A stretch of 64,000 nt of DNA, taken from positions 1-64,000 of the forward strand of contig CAVYQS010000017.1 of NCBI GenBank assembly GCA_963770765.1. Direction: 5' to 3'. Numbering within the stretch: the stretch's first letter is position 1; the number at the start of each line of letters is the position of its first letter. Positions 43,186 through 52,557 of this stretch are shown here, one piece after another. Source of the stretch: CAVPCY01 sp963770765 (GTDB lineage: Bacteria > Actinomycetota > Coriobacteriia > Anaerosomatales > PHET01). The notes beneath the pieces are model-generated. The model had not been told where the DNA came from, searched no databases, and saw only the letters and a list, made by a program, of their open reading frames with translations. A program made the translations under genes and the position numbers.

Positions 43186-43887
43186 CTAGTCTTCCTGCAG
43201 CCGCGCCGTCAACTTCTCGAGAGACACGATGATACGGCGTCCTTTGGTCGTGACGATGCCATCGCGAGCCAGCTGCGAGATCACACGGCTCGCGGTCTCG
43301 CGGGAGGTGCCGGCCAGGGTCGCGATGTCGTAGTGGGTCATGCCCTGTATGACCGGAGCCCCACGCGTCTCGTAGCCGGCGGTGGCTATGTTGAGCACCA
43401 CGCGCATGACGCGATGGGTGGCGTCATGAAACGCCATGTCCTCGAGCCGAGCGATCGTGTGCCGCAGCCGGCGCGACAGGGTGGCGATAAGCGAGAGCGC
43501 AAGGCGCGGCTGCAACTGGATTGCGGCCGAGAGGTCCCTGCTGTCGAGGGCGAACAGCTCGACATCGGTGACAGCAATGACGTCCGCAGAGCGCGGCTGC
43601 GCGTCGACCAACGCCATCTCGCCGAAGTGCGCGGGCGCCTCGAGGTAGTTGAGAACGAGCTCCTTGCCCTCCGGGTTCGCGAGCGAGACCTTCACGCGGC
43701 CGGATACCAGGAGGTACATCGATGTGCCCATCTCGTTCTGACCAACGATGAACGAGCCCTTGGCGAAACGGCGGAACTGCACCATCTCCGCAAGAGCCTC
43801 GATGCTGTCGGCCGCGAGATCCGAGAACATCGGGATCGCCGCCAAACGCGAGAGTGTCTGTTCTCGTGAGGTAGTCATCGTGTTCAT
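43186..43887 (-). CDS. Crp/Fnr-family transcription regulator
   Basis: This 233-residue protein has a cyclic-nucleotide-binding-like domain (residues about 10-130, GEMALVDAQPRSADVIAV) and a C-terminal winged helix (THYDIATLAGTSRETASRVISQLARDGIV). There is no N-terminal Cys cluster, so it is not an Fnr-type oxygen sensor with Fe-S. Some family members respond to heme, CO or redox. The ATG at 43887 has GAAGAG upstream. No target site was identified. Confidence 0.92.
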   Translation of the reverse strand: MNTMTTSREQTLSRLAAIPMFSDLAADSIEALAEMVQFRRFAKGSFIVGQNEMGTSMYLLVSGRVKVSLANPEGKELVLNYLEAPAHFGEMALVDAQPRSADVIAVTDVELFALDSRDLSAAIQLQPRLALSLIATLSRRLRHTIARLEDMAFHDATHRVMRVVLNIATAGYETRGAPVIQGMTHYDIATLAGTSRETASRVISQLARDGIVTTKGRRIIVSLEKLTARLQED

Positions 43888-44005
43888 GGACTCTTCATCG
43901 GGAGAGCGGGCATGTGACTTGAGACACAGTATTCCCATTATGCGCAGGTGAGGGACGAGCACCCGACCCGGTGCCCGCCCCTCACGTACTCCCGGGTGTC
44001 ACCGA

Positions 44006-47000
44006 CTAAGCTGCGGCGACCGACTCAGAATCGAGATCCCTGAGGTACGAGATGAACAACGGTACGAGATGCGGGATCAGCTCAGGAAGGTAGGTGGGCA
44101 TGAGCGCGTCCATGGTCTTGGGCAGCAGGTCGGGGATCAACTCCGCCATGTCCGCAGGCATCTCGCCGATGTAATCCTCGACCTCTCTCACCATGTCTGG
44201 CATCACCTTGCCGAGGATTCCAGGCGCCATCGCAGGGAACATCATGGGCATCATCGTCTCCATCATGCTCAGACCACCGGGAACGTGTCGCATGGAGAGC
44301 ATCATCGGCTTCATGCCGACCGGCATCGCGTCCATCATCTGCGGGAAGATCCGCGTCATGAACTTCGCCATGTTCTCGGGCTGCATCAAGATGATGAACT
44401 TCTCGAAGTAGCTCCACATATACATGGAGTACTCGGTGGTCTCCGGAATGTCGTAGCCTGCAGCCTGCGCGACCATCCGCGACAAGTCGTCTATCTGCAG
44501 CCCGAGGTCGTTCTTGATGTTGCTGTCGCGCAGTTGGACCTGGCAGCAGGGGCACAACGCCACGACGGTGTCCGCGCCGGCATCGACGGCCTCCCGAAGG
44601 CGGTGACCTCCCAGAACCGGAGCCACGGGCATCTCGCCTACGAGCGTGAGCACCGACCCACAGCACAATCCCTCTTCGCGGTTGTGCTCCATCTCGACCA
44701 TGTCGATGCCGGGAATCGCCTTGAGCATGTCGCGAGGGCGGCTCATAGTTGCCTTGCGCTCGACCCATGTGACACGAGTCGTGGAAGGTGACGGTCTTGC
44801 CCTCGAAGGGGTTGTCTTTGAGTTCCAGCCTGCCATCCGCAAGCGCCGGTGCCACGAGTTCGGAGTAGTGCTTCACCTCGAACTCGAACTCCTCGCCACG
44901 TTGGGCAGCGAGGTTGGCGTAGAGCTCCTTCCACACGAGACCACAAGCGGGACACGACGTCACGATGGTCTTCGCGCCACGCTTGCGAGCCTCGGCGACA
45001 TTGTGCTCGTAGATCTCCTCGAACAGGTCCCACTTACCGGCGACCTTCATCGGGATGCCGCAGCATGCCTCGTCCTTGCCCATGTAGCCCACGGAGTACC
45101 CTGCGTCCTGAAGCAGTCGGATCGACGCCTCGGCGATGTCGGTCTCCACGAAGCTGGCGGTGCAACCCGCGAAGTAGAGGATGTCGGACTGCTCAGGAAT
45201 CCGCTCGGCGACGTCGGCCGGAACCCAGGCGTCGCGATTCTCGGCCTTGCCCGCCCAGATGTCTCGCTCGCCGCGCAGCGAGGCCGCCATCATCTCGAAG
45301 GGCGGAAACGTGCCGCGCTTCTCCTCGTTGATGAGCTTGCCGCGCATCGTCATCCAGTTGTGCTCGACCGGGAGTTGAAGCTGGCAGCGGGTGTTGCACA
45401 CCTCGCACGTCGTGCAGACGAGCTGCGTGTCGATCGCCTGGCGGTCCCACTTCTCCCGGCCGGCCATCACCTCGCGCAGATACGCGTACTTGCCACGCGG
45501 CGACTGACTCTCCCATCCGCGGCCCGAGTACTGCTCGCACGTGGGCACGCAGTAGCCGCACCGCGCGCAGGCATACGCCATGAAGGCGACGTCGCCGGGG
45601 ATGTTCCTCACGTCCGCGCTGAGGTCTCCCGGGCCCTCGGGGGGCTTCGCCGCGTTGGCGAGGGGCCTCACGACACCCTCGAAGGTACTGGCGGCGCCCA
45701 TCAGGAGATCGAGCATGCCGCCCGACCCGTGGACCTTCCCGGGGTTGAGAATCCCCTTCGGGTCGTTGGCGCTCTTGAAGCGTTTGAGCGCCGCAAGGCG
45801 ATCCGCACCGAGCACGGAGGCGGCCTCTCTCCGGAAGTAGAGACCCGTAGAGTACGCCGCACCGCGGTGAGCCTTCGCGATCTTGATCACCGACAGAGAC
45901 AGTGCGAAGGCGATGTTGAAGCCCAAGCTGCGCTCGTCATGCGGGATGAAGCCGAGCAAGACCACCTTCTCGCCCTTGCCGACCATCCCCTCGAGGATGA
46001 AGGGCTGATCGATCTTGCGGTCGATCTCGGTCAGGACCGCACCCAGCTCGGCAAGCGGAACGACGACCTCGGTCGGAATGATCGACGGCCCGACGCGCTT
46101 GAGGCGCATCGGGGCGAATCGCTGCTCCCACTCGTGTTCCGCCGCCTGTTCATCGAGCTCGGTGCCACCGTTCATCTCAACGATCGCACCGAGAGCCGCG
46201 TCGACCGCATCTCGGCGAGAGGCCGGATAGGCGATCACTGCAAGATACGACTCGGGCATCTCCGGCTCGTGGTGCTCGTTCGCCTCTTCCCAGGGGTGCC
46301 CGTGGCGATGGGGCAGCTGCTTCTTGAGCCGTGTGGACTCAGGGTTGAGGAACGTGATCGACCAGATCGGAAGACGCTGCGCCGATATCGCGGAGAGCGC
46401 CCCGCTGAGGTCCGTGATGCGGTTGAACGCGATGAGCCGGTGCACCTCGGGCTCAAGCGGACGCACCCGGAATTCGACCTCGGTGATGAACCCGGTGGTG
46501 CCTTCGGCGTCGGCGATGTACGTCATGAGCTCGTCACCTGAGAACTCCCTGACTTCGCCGGTCGGCAACACCACGCGAGCCGAGACCACGCTGTCTTTGA
46601 AGCCGCCGAACTCGTAGGAGCCGAAACCGGAGCCACCCTGCGCAAGCCAGCCTGCAGCCGAGGAGCTCGGGTAGCTCGAAGGATAGAGCCGAAGTGCGAG
46701 ACCGTGAGGTGCGATGTGCCTGTCGATCTGCTCCCAGATCGCCCCCGCCTGAACGCGCACGACCAGCCGGTCCACGTCGACTGATAGCACTTCCTGCCAC
46801 CCCGACATGTCCACGACGATCGCGCCTGTCTTGGGGAGCACGCCGCCGTATCCGCTCGTCGCCCATCCGCGAGGAACGAGTGCGACGCCCTTCTGCTGAG
46901 CCATCGAGACAAGTCGTACGAGCTGCGCTTCATCCTTGGGTCTCACGACTGCCCCGGCGGTGCCCGCAGGAACGAATGGCTTCACCAGACTCGGCATGGC

Positions 47001-47108
47001 ACCGATGTCGAACGAGTACATCTTGCGTTCGACTCGATCCGTCTTCACACGTTCTTCGCCGCATATCTCGTTGAGCGACCTGACGACATCTTCCCGAACG
47101 ACTGACAT
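44006..47108 (-). pseudogene. FAD-oxidase/CCG-domain Fe-S oxidoreductase, +1 frameshift
   Basis: This large GlcD-GlpC fusion has a FAD-binding PCMH domain (about 40-230), a FAD-oxidase C domain, two ferredoxin-like motifs (CARCGYCVPTCEQY and CTTCEVCNTRC) and two CCG domains (EACCGIPMKVAG ... CPACG; GLCCGSVLTLVG ... CPCCQ). A Met-rich helical tail of about 140 residues follows. The frame shifts at about 44735, where CCGCCC-T-CGCGACATG holds one extra base; removing it gives 1033 codons. D-lactate/glycolate-type dehydrogenases share this plan, but the substrate is unknown. ATG at 47108 is the likely start. Whether the frameshift is real, programmed or an error cannot be told here. Confidence 0.8.
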
Positions 47109-47164
47109 GACGGCTCGCTTTCCCATCGAGTGATTGGCCAACACAGGAACTCACGGCTTATGCG

Positions 47165-47214
47165 ATGCCCCTTGGGGTATGCACCTGCCGGACACACCAT
47201 ACCCCTATGGGTAT
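47165..47214. promoter_or_regulatory. Pair of CsoR/CstR-like operator palindromes
   Basis: ATGCCCCTTGGGGTAT (47165-47180) and ATACCCCTATGGGTAT (47199-47214) lie 34 bp apart in the gap between the divergent oxidoreductase and HAD genes. The second has perfect CCATACCC/GGGTATGG arms (47197-47216). ATACCC...GGGTAT is the form of many CsoR-, RcnR- and CstR-family operators, which sense copper, nickel or persulfide. No CsoR-type gene is in the window. Confidence 0.55.
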
Positions 47215-47309
47215 GGTCGGTGTCAAGGTCCGTTCAGGAAGTTGCGGCGCCGGACGGTGCTCAGCGCGTGCTACCATCGCCGTGCCGCGCCTGAGGAGAG
47301 GATGACCCT

Positions 47310-48023
47310 GTGTTGCGAGCTGTACTCTTCGATCTCGACGGGACTCTGCTCGACATCGACCTCGACGGCTTTCTGCGCCAGTACTTCGCAGCACTGGGTC
47401 CTGTGCTGGCCGAGATCACCGGTAGCGGCGTGTCCGAGCGGCAGGGGCTGTCCGCGGTGATGGAGAGCACGTCAGCCATGTGCTCTGACCGTACCAAGCG
47501 AACGAACCGCGAAGTCTTCGAGGCGCGGTTTCTGCACCTCACCGGGACGGACCTCTCGGCCGATGCCGCCGCTCAGCGCATCGGCGCCTTCTACGCTGAT
47601 GAGTTCCCCTCGCTCAAGGGCGGTCATGCTCCGCGACCGGGAGCGGCGGCAGCCGTCAAGGCCGCACGTGACTCCGGCCTGGTCGTCGCCCTCGCGACGA
47701 ACCCTATCTTCCCGCTTCAGGCGATCAGGGAGCGCATGAGATGGGCGGAGCTCGACGAGAGCTGGTTCGATGTGGTCACGTCGTACGAGAACATGAACGC
47801 GTGCAAGCCTGACGCACGCTACTTCGCAGACGTTGCCCGGCTGCTTGATGTCTCACCCGAGGAGTGCTTGATGGTGGGCGACGACGCAGCGCTCGATCTA
47901 CCCGCGGGCCGTGTGGGAATGCGGACGTTCTACGTGGGGGCAGGGATACCCGACGAACGGTGCGACCGCGGCGACTTGGACGACCTGCGGGCCGGACTAG
48001 AGAGCCTGGCTCGAAGGACCTGA
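47310..48023 (+). CDS. HAD-superfamily hydrolase
   Basis: This 237-residue protein has the HAD motifs FDLDGTLLD (nucleophile Asp), ATNPIFP, NACKPDARYF and VGDDAALDL, with a cap inserted between motifs I and II. It is probably a small-molecule phosphatase. It starts at GTG with GAGAGGA upstream. It is divergent from the oxidoreductase and may share its operators. Confidence 0.9.
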   Translation: MLRAVLFDLDGTLLDIDLDGFLRQYFAALGPVLAEITGSGVSERQGLSAVMESTSAMCSDRTKRTNREVFEARFLHLTGTDLSADAAAQRIGAFYADEFPSLKGGHAPRPGAAAAVKAARDSGLVVALATNPIFPLQAIRERMRWAELDESWFDVVTSYENMNACKPDARYFADVARLLDVSPEECLMVGDDAALDLPAGRVGMRTFYVGAGIPDERCDRGDLDDLRAGLESLARRT

Positions 48024-48278
48024 GTCACGCTTCCGAATGAGCGCGACCCACGCGCCATCGCTTCGTCTGTCGTAGGCGAACTCGAAGCGTCCTCGGGTCT
48101 CACGGCGCAGGTCGATCTGGTAGCCCAGACCCGCAGGCTCGTGATCGCAGACCAACACCAGCTCGTCGTCACAACCGAGGTTCACCAGGGTGTCGACCAC
48201 GCAGAAGACGAGCGCCCTACGAAGAGCAGGGTCGAAGTCCCTGATATCCACCAGAAGTTTCCCCGCGCGAGCCGGCAT
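47997..48278 (-). CDS. DUF2249-domain protein
   Basis: This 93-residue protein matches DUF2249: LLVDIRDFDPALRRALVFCVVDTL ... VLVCDHEPAGLGYQIDLRRET. The DHEP motif is characteristic. The family occurs near nitrogen-oxide, hemerythrin and redox-stress genes in anaerobes, and its function is unknown. It ends 27 bases inside the convergent HAD gene. Confidence 0.82.
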   Translation of the reverse strand: MPARAGKLLVDIRDFDPALRRALVFCVVDTLVNLGCDDELVLVCDHEPAGLGYQIDLRRETRGRFEFAYDRRSDGAWVALIRKRDSGPSSQAL

Positions 48279-48467
48279 ACGTCACCCCCCTGGTACGTCA
48301 GTTCTACACAACGATGTCATGCTCCTGCACGCATCCTGTTGGCAGAGGCGCGTTCCGTTCACCTTACCCCTCACGGCGATATCGCGCCGCAGGGGCCGTC
48401 GCGTGGCGTGAACGTGAGGTCAGGTGTAGAATCCTTTAGGAGGGTGAACCGTGTCGGCGGCGAACTG

Positions 48468-48554
48468 ATGCCTTGGCACGGGATGGACTGGCCGATATGT
48501 CCCGTCTGTACTGCTAAGGGGGTACTCGCGTTCATGCGCGATCGCTATCGCTGA
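48468..48554 (+). CDS. Possible 28-residue CPVC micropeptide
   Basis: The ORF reads MPWHGMDWPICPVCTAKGVLAF followed by a basic end. It is preceded by AGGAGG and a five-codon ORF (GTG at 48451) whose stop overlaps this ATG (TGATG). A GTG at 48444 would add eight residues in frame. A TAGAAT box lies at 48426-48433. A CxxC knuckle suggests metal or thiol chemistry. It is too short to be sure of coding; it could be a leader peptide. Confidence 0.3.
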   Translation: MPWHGMDWPICPVCTAKGVLAFMRDRYR

Positions 48555-48557
48555 GCC

Positions 48558-48734
48558 ATGTCTGACGCTGGCGCGTGCCGCCGCGACGGACAGCTCTCCC
48601 CTCTCGGCACGACCATTCTCCTCACCCCGCTACCCGAGCCGATCGCCGCCGACGAACTCGTCGAGTGGCTGGCTTCTGGTATGTCAAACGACAGCATCTG
48701 GGTCTCAGTGGGAGGAGGTATGCCGGGAAGCTAG
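48558..48734 (+). CDS. Possible 58-residue small protein before the hydrogenase
   Basis: This ORF begins three bases after the preceding micropeptide stop and ends 89 bases before the hydrogenase small subunit. The composition (LGTTILLTPLPEPIAADELVEWLASGMSNDS) looks more protein-like than random. No ribosome site is clear and no family is recognised. If real, it would be a short soluble protein co-transcribed with the hydrogenase. The rest of the 545-base gap between 48278 and 48824 shows nothing further. Confidence 0.35.
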   Translation: MSDAGACRRDGQLSPLGTTILLTPLPEPIAADELVEWLASGMSNDSIWVSVGGGMPGS

Positions 48735-48823
48735 ACCCGACTGCGGGGGCCCGCTCGCCTGGAGCCGGCTGCATCCCCGCACTCGCACGAAGACAGACGG
48801 ATCCCTACAAGGAGGTGTATGGC

Positions 48824-50014
48824 ATGGCGCATGAGGATCGAGCGTTCGACGATAGGCTCGCGGCACACGGAGTCACTCGACGTGACTTCGTGAAGTTCTG
48901 CGGGTCGGTCGCAGCGATGCTCGGCTTGTCAGAGGCGATGGTTCCGCAGATCGCAGCTGCGGTCGAGTCGGCTGCAGGCTCGAAACTCTACCCGGCGGTC
49001 TGGCTCAACGGCGGCGCGTGCACTGGTTGCACGGAGTCGATGGCTCAGGCCACGAACCCGGACGTCGCCCAAGTGGTTCTGGACATCCTGTCCATGAACT
49101 ACATGGAGACGATCATGATGGCCCAAGGTGAGGCCGCGAACGAGGCGCTCTACCAAACGGTCGATGCCAACGAGGGCAAGACCATCATGATCTACGAGGG
49201 CTCGGTGATGAAGGGCTGGGACGGCAACGCTCTTCGCGTCGAGGGCAAGACCAGCCTCGAGGTGCTCGACGAGGTCGCCCCCAAGGTCGCAGCGATCATC
49301 GCAGTCGGGTCGTGCGCGGTCGACGGTGGCTGGGTCAAGGCAGCACCGAACCCCGCCGACGCCACCGGTGTCGCGATGTACTTGGCCGAGAAGGGAATCA
49401 CCACTCCGGTCATCAACCTGCCGACGTGCCCGGTCAATCCCGAGTGGATCGTGGCGATGGTCGTCGACGTCCTCCTTCTCGGTGGCATCGACGAAGAGGG
49501 CAAAGTGAGCGAGGCGCTTGTCGGCAAGCTCGACGCGCAGGGTCGCCCCAAGCTCATCTTCGGTCAGACGATCCACGACAACTGCCCGCGCCGTGGGCAC
49601 TTCGAGAACGGCGAGTTCGTCTACCAGTTCGGCACCGAGGAGGAGCGTAAGGGCTACTGCCTCTACCCCGTCGGTTGCAAGGGCCCCCAGACGTACACGA
49701 ACTGCCCGATCGTTCGCTGGAACAACCAGGTCAGCTGGTGCGTCGAGTCCGGTGCACCCTGTATCGGCTGTGGCGACTTCAACTGGGTGGATGAGAACGC
49801 ACCGTTCCTCGGCCGCATGCGCAAGGTCGGCATCGGCACCGGTCCGCAAGAGGGTGGATGGGATCCCGGTGTCGTGGGCGCTGTCGCAGGTGGAGCCGTC
49901 GTGGGCGCCCTTGGTGTGCACGCTCTTGGTATGAAGGCCGCCGGACGTATCGGCAACATGCCCCCTACAGAGGACATGAAGGCCTATGACCGCAAGAAGG
50001 GAGGCGATAAGTAG
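48824..50014 (+). CDS. Group 1-type hydrogenase small subunit, Tat-exported
   Basis: This 396-residue protein begins with a twin-arginine signal (VTRRDFVKFCG, R19-R20, then a hydrophobic stretch). It carries C66-TGC69 for the proximal [4Fe-4S] cluster and later cluster motifs (CPVNPEW, H-DNCPRRGHF, GYCLYPVGCKG, CIGCGDFNW). A C-terminal hydrophobic segment (about 348-372) anchors it to the membrane. AAGGAGG precedes the ATG. The stop overlaps the large-subunit GTG by one base. The complex should face the outside, oxidise H2 and pass electrons to the cytochrome b that follows. Confidence 0.95.
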   Translation: MAHEDRAFDDRLAAHGVTRRDFVKFCGSVAAMLGLSEAMVPQIAAAVESAAGSKLYPAVWLNGGACTGCTESMAQATNPDVAQVVLDILSMNYMETIMMAQGEAANEALYQTVDANEGKTIMIYEGSVMKGWDGNALRVEGKTSLEVLDEVAPKVAAIIAVGSCAVDGGWVKAAPNPADATGVAMYLAEKGITTPVINLPTCPVNPEWIVAMVVDVLLLGGIDEEGKVSEALVGKLDAQGRPKLIFGQTIHDNCPRRGHFENGEFVYQFGTEEERKGYCLYPVGCKGPQTYTNCPIVRWNNQVSWCVESGAPCIGCGDFNWVDENAPFLGRMRKVGIGTGPQEGGWDPGVVGAVAGGAVVGALGVHALGMKAAGRIGNMPPTEDMKAYDRKKGGDK

Positions 50015-51675
50015 TGGCACGCACAGTCATTGATCCGCTGACCCGAATCGAGGGTCACCTGCGCGTCGAATGCGAAGTGGAGAACGGCGTCATCACCGAC
50101 GCGTGGGTCTCCGGAGGCCTGTTCCGCGGCATGGAAGTTGTCATGAAGGGCCGTCAGCCCTCCGATGCCTACTACATCTCGCAGCGCATCTGCGGCGTCT
50201 GTCCCATCTCGCACGGTCACGCCGCAACCATGTCTGCCGAGGCAGCCATGGGGATCGCGATTCCGCAGGGCGCCCGCCTCGTGCGCAACATCATCGAGGC
50301 CGCGCAGTTCCTGCACAGCCACATCCTGTGGTTCTACACGCTGGCCGCGCTCGACTACGTGACGCCCGCCAAGGCGCTCGAGGCCAACATCGCCGACACG
50401 TACGCGCTCGCACAGGCTGCGGGAACGTCGACAGCGAACTTCGGCGCCGTGCAAAACAAGATCAAGACACTCGTCGAGGGTGGCGACCTGTCGATCTTCA
50501 CGAACGGCTATCTTGAGCACCCCGCGTTCTCGCCGACGATGCCTCCGGAGCTCCACTTGATCGCCGTGGCGCACTACCTCGAGGCCTTGGAGATGCAGGC
50601 CGAGGCGTCGCGCGTCATCGCCATCATGGGCGGTAAGTTCCCGCACTACATGACGTCGATCCCGGGCGGCACCGCATGGATGCCCACCGAGGAGAAGCTC
50701 GACGACGTGCTCTTCCGTCTGCTGAGGGTCCGCGACTGGGTGATGAGCACCATGATCCCGGACACCCTTGCGATCGCGCCGTTCTACGCAGACGCTCTCG
50801 CTTACGGTGGCGGCACCGGCAACTTCCTGGCTTGGGGCGTCTTCAACGACGAGTCCATGGAGATGGCGAACCGCTACATGCCCAACGGTGCGGTCTTCGT
50901 TCCCACCAAGGGTCTCGCGGTCGAAGATGCCGATCCTGCGATGATCGCCGAGTACGTGGAGCACTCGTGGCTCGACGGCAAGAGCGGCCTGAATCCCACG
51001 GAGGGCGAAACGATTCCGCCCGCAGCGAACGGCTTCGCCGGTTATGACACCAACGACCGCTACACGTGGGCCAAGGCGCCTCGCTACGACGGCAAGTCCA
51101 CAGAAGTCGGGCCGCTGGCTCGTATGATCGTCGCGTATCTCAAGGGCGTCGCACCGGTCAAGGCTATCGTCGATGCCACGTTGACGGCACTGGGCGCGGC
51201 CGGCAAGCCGGAGGTCCTCGTGTCGCTGCTCGGCCGCATCGCTGCTCGCAACCTCGAGACAGCGGTCATCGCCGACTGGTCGATCGAGTGGGTCAACGAG
51301 CTCGTCGCCGCGTTCAAGGGAGGCGGCGCGGAGTTCTTCACCGCTTCGGCCATCACCGATGGTGCCGGCGCAGGCATGTGGGAAGCCCCTCGCGGTGCAC
51401 TGGGGCACTGGATGAACGTCCAAGACGGCGTCATCGCCAACTACCAGATCGTCACCCCCTCCACATGGGACATCAGCCCCCGCGACGCCGACGGCGTGCG
51501 CGGTCCGATGGAAGAGGCTCTGGTCGGAACTCCGATTCTCGATCCCGAGCGTCCCATGGAAGCCGGCCGAGTGGCCCGCAGCTTCGATCCTTGAATCGGC
51601 TGCGGCGTTCACGTGATTGAACGCAAAACCGGCAAGCAGGGAACCGTCTACACCCGCAAGTGGGGGGTGAAGTAG
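50014..51675 (+). CDS. [NiFeSe] hydrogenase large subunit with in-frame TGA (Sec527)
   Basis: The frame from GTG 50014 reaches a TGA at 51592-51594 exactly where the C-terminal Ni-ligand Cys is expected (SFDP-TGA-IGCGVH). Read through as selenocysteine it gives D525-P-U527-IGC530-GVH533, then 20 residues to a TAG at 51673-51675, directly followed by the cytochrome b ATG. The N-terminal ligand pair is RIC60-GVC63. The 20 residues after H533 are the normal protease-removed tail. Stopping at the TGA would remove two of four Ni ligands. Sec as the terminal Ni ligand is known in [NiFeSe] hydrogenases and gives fast, O2-tolerant recovery. The selA/selB/selC genes are not in the window. Confidence 0.88.
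51605..51624 (+). promoter_or_regulatory. Candidate bacterial SECIS hairpin
   Basis: GCGTTCA and TGAACGC form a perfect 7-bp stem around the loop CGTGAT, starting 11 bases after the TGA. The loop begins 18 bases after the TGA and has G as its second base, inside the distance and loop rules described for bacterial SECIS elements. It lies within the coding sequence, as in other bacterial selenoprotein genes. Confidence 0.6.
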
Positions 51676-52341
51676 ATGTCTCACAACCTCTACCGTGAGC
51701 AGCACCCGCTCGTCTTCGTCGTCACGCACTGGATCAACCTGCTGGCGATGCTCTTCCTCACGCTGTCGGGCTTCTACATCCACTACCCGATCTTCCCGGG
51801 TGCGATGGGACTGGCGCGTGGAACGCACTTCTTCTGGATGTTCGTCCTGCTGATCAACCTCATCGTGCGCGTCGCGCTGGCCTTCTTCGTGAAGACGGCG
51901 GTTGTGCAGAACACCCGTGAGGTCGACACCGACATCAAGAACTGGCTCCCCCAGAAGGAGAACCGCCACCAGATGGTTCCGTGGCTCAAGTACTACCTGT
52001 TCATGAAGAAGGATCACCCGATCTCGGCGAAGTACGGCGTGCTGCAGAAGATCGCCTACATCGCCACGGTGCCCCTGACGCTGATCGCGGCCTACACGGG
52101 CTTCTGCCTATGGGGGCCCACCAGCGACTGGCCCTTCTTCTTGGCGGGGACGACCTGGGTCGCGACCCTTTTCAACGCTGGCGGCGGCGCCGATCCGATG
52201 CCCATGCGCATCCTCCACTACTGGATGATGTGGGTCATCTTGATCTTCACCTTCGCGCACGTGTACCTGGCGTCGATCTACGGCTTCGCCCCACTCAAGA
52301 TCATCTTCGCGTGGAAAGAGACCGTGGCCGACGAGCACTAG
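51676..52341 (+). CDS. Hydrogenase-linked membrane cytochrome b
   Basis: This 221-residue protein has four to five spans and His residues suited to two b hemes (VTHWINLLAMLFL, FYIHYP, RILHYWMMWVILIFTFAHVYLASIYG). It matches the HyaC/HupC-type subunit that passes electrons from the hydrogenase to quinone. Its ATG follows the large-subunit TAG directly. The position supports read-through of the TGA upstream, since otherwise an 81-base gap would separate the genes. Confidence 0.93.
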   Translation: MSHNLYREQHPLVFVVTHWINLLAMLFLTLSGFYIHYPIFPGAMGLARGTHFFWMFVLLINLIVRVALAFFVKTAVVQNTREVDTDIKNWLPQKENRHQMVPWLKYYLFMKKDHPISAKYGVLQKIAYIATVPLTLIAAYTGFCLWGPTSDWPFFLAGTTWVATLFNAGGGADPMPMRILHYWMMWVILIFTFAHVYLASIYGFAPLKIIFAWKETVADEH

Positions 52342-52401
52342 TAGGCGCGACACCACTCCGTGCGACCTTCTTGCACGGCTGGTGGCACCAAGGGACACGA
52401 A

Positions 52402-52435
52402 GTGGGCTCCGGGAAACCGGGGCCCACGTTCTTTT
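52402..52435 (+). terminator. Rho-independent terminator of the hydrogenase operon
   Basis: GTGGGCTCCGG and CCGGGGCCCAC pair around a GAAA tetraloop and are followed by GTTCTTTT. This is the clearest intrinsic terminator in the window, 60 bases after the cytochrome b stop. It separates the structural genes from the radical SAM gene. Confidence 0.85.
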
Positions 52436-52557
52436 CCCGCCAATCGAAAGGAATCAGGGGGCGACATCGCGTAGACTATCTGAGAGGTACACAGGTACCT
52501 TCGCGGACACCGGCACCCGCAAACGACGGACGTCAACAACACTTCGAAAGGGTAGAT

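Noticed and set aside
48141..48554. 137-codon frame across the DUF2249 gene and its upstream gap
   Set aside because: Most of it is antisense to the DUF2249 gene; only its last 28 codons follow a ribosome site and are listed separately.
50014..51594. Large subunit as a truncated or inactive hydrogenase ending at TGA
   Set aside because: The downstream codons restore all missing ligands and a normal tail, abut the next gene and carry a SECIS-like hairpin.
52360..52557. 66-codon N-terminal extension of the HemN-like protein
   Set aside because: It overlaps the terminator, has no family similarity, and the GTG at 52558 has a good ribosome site.
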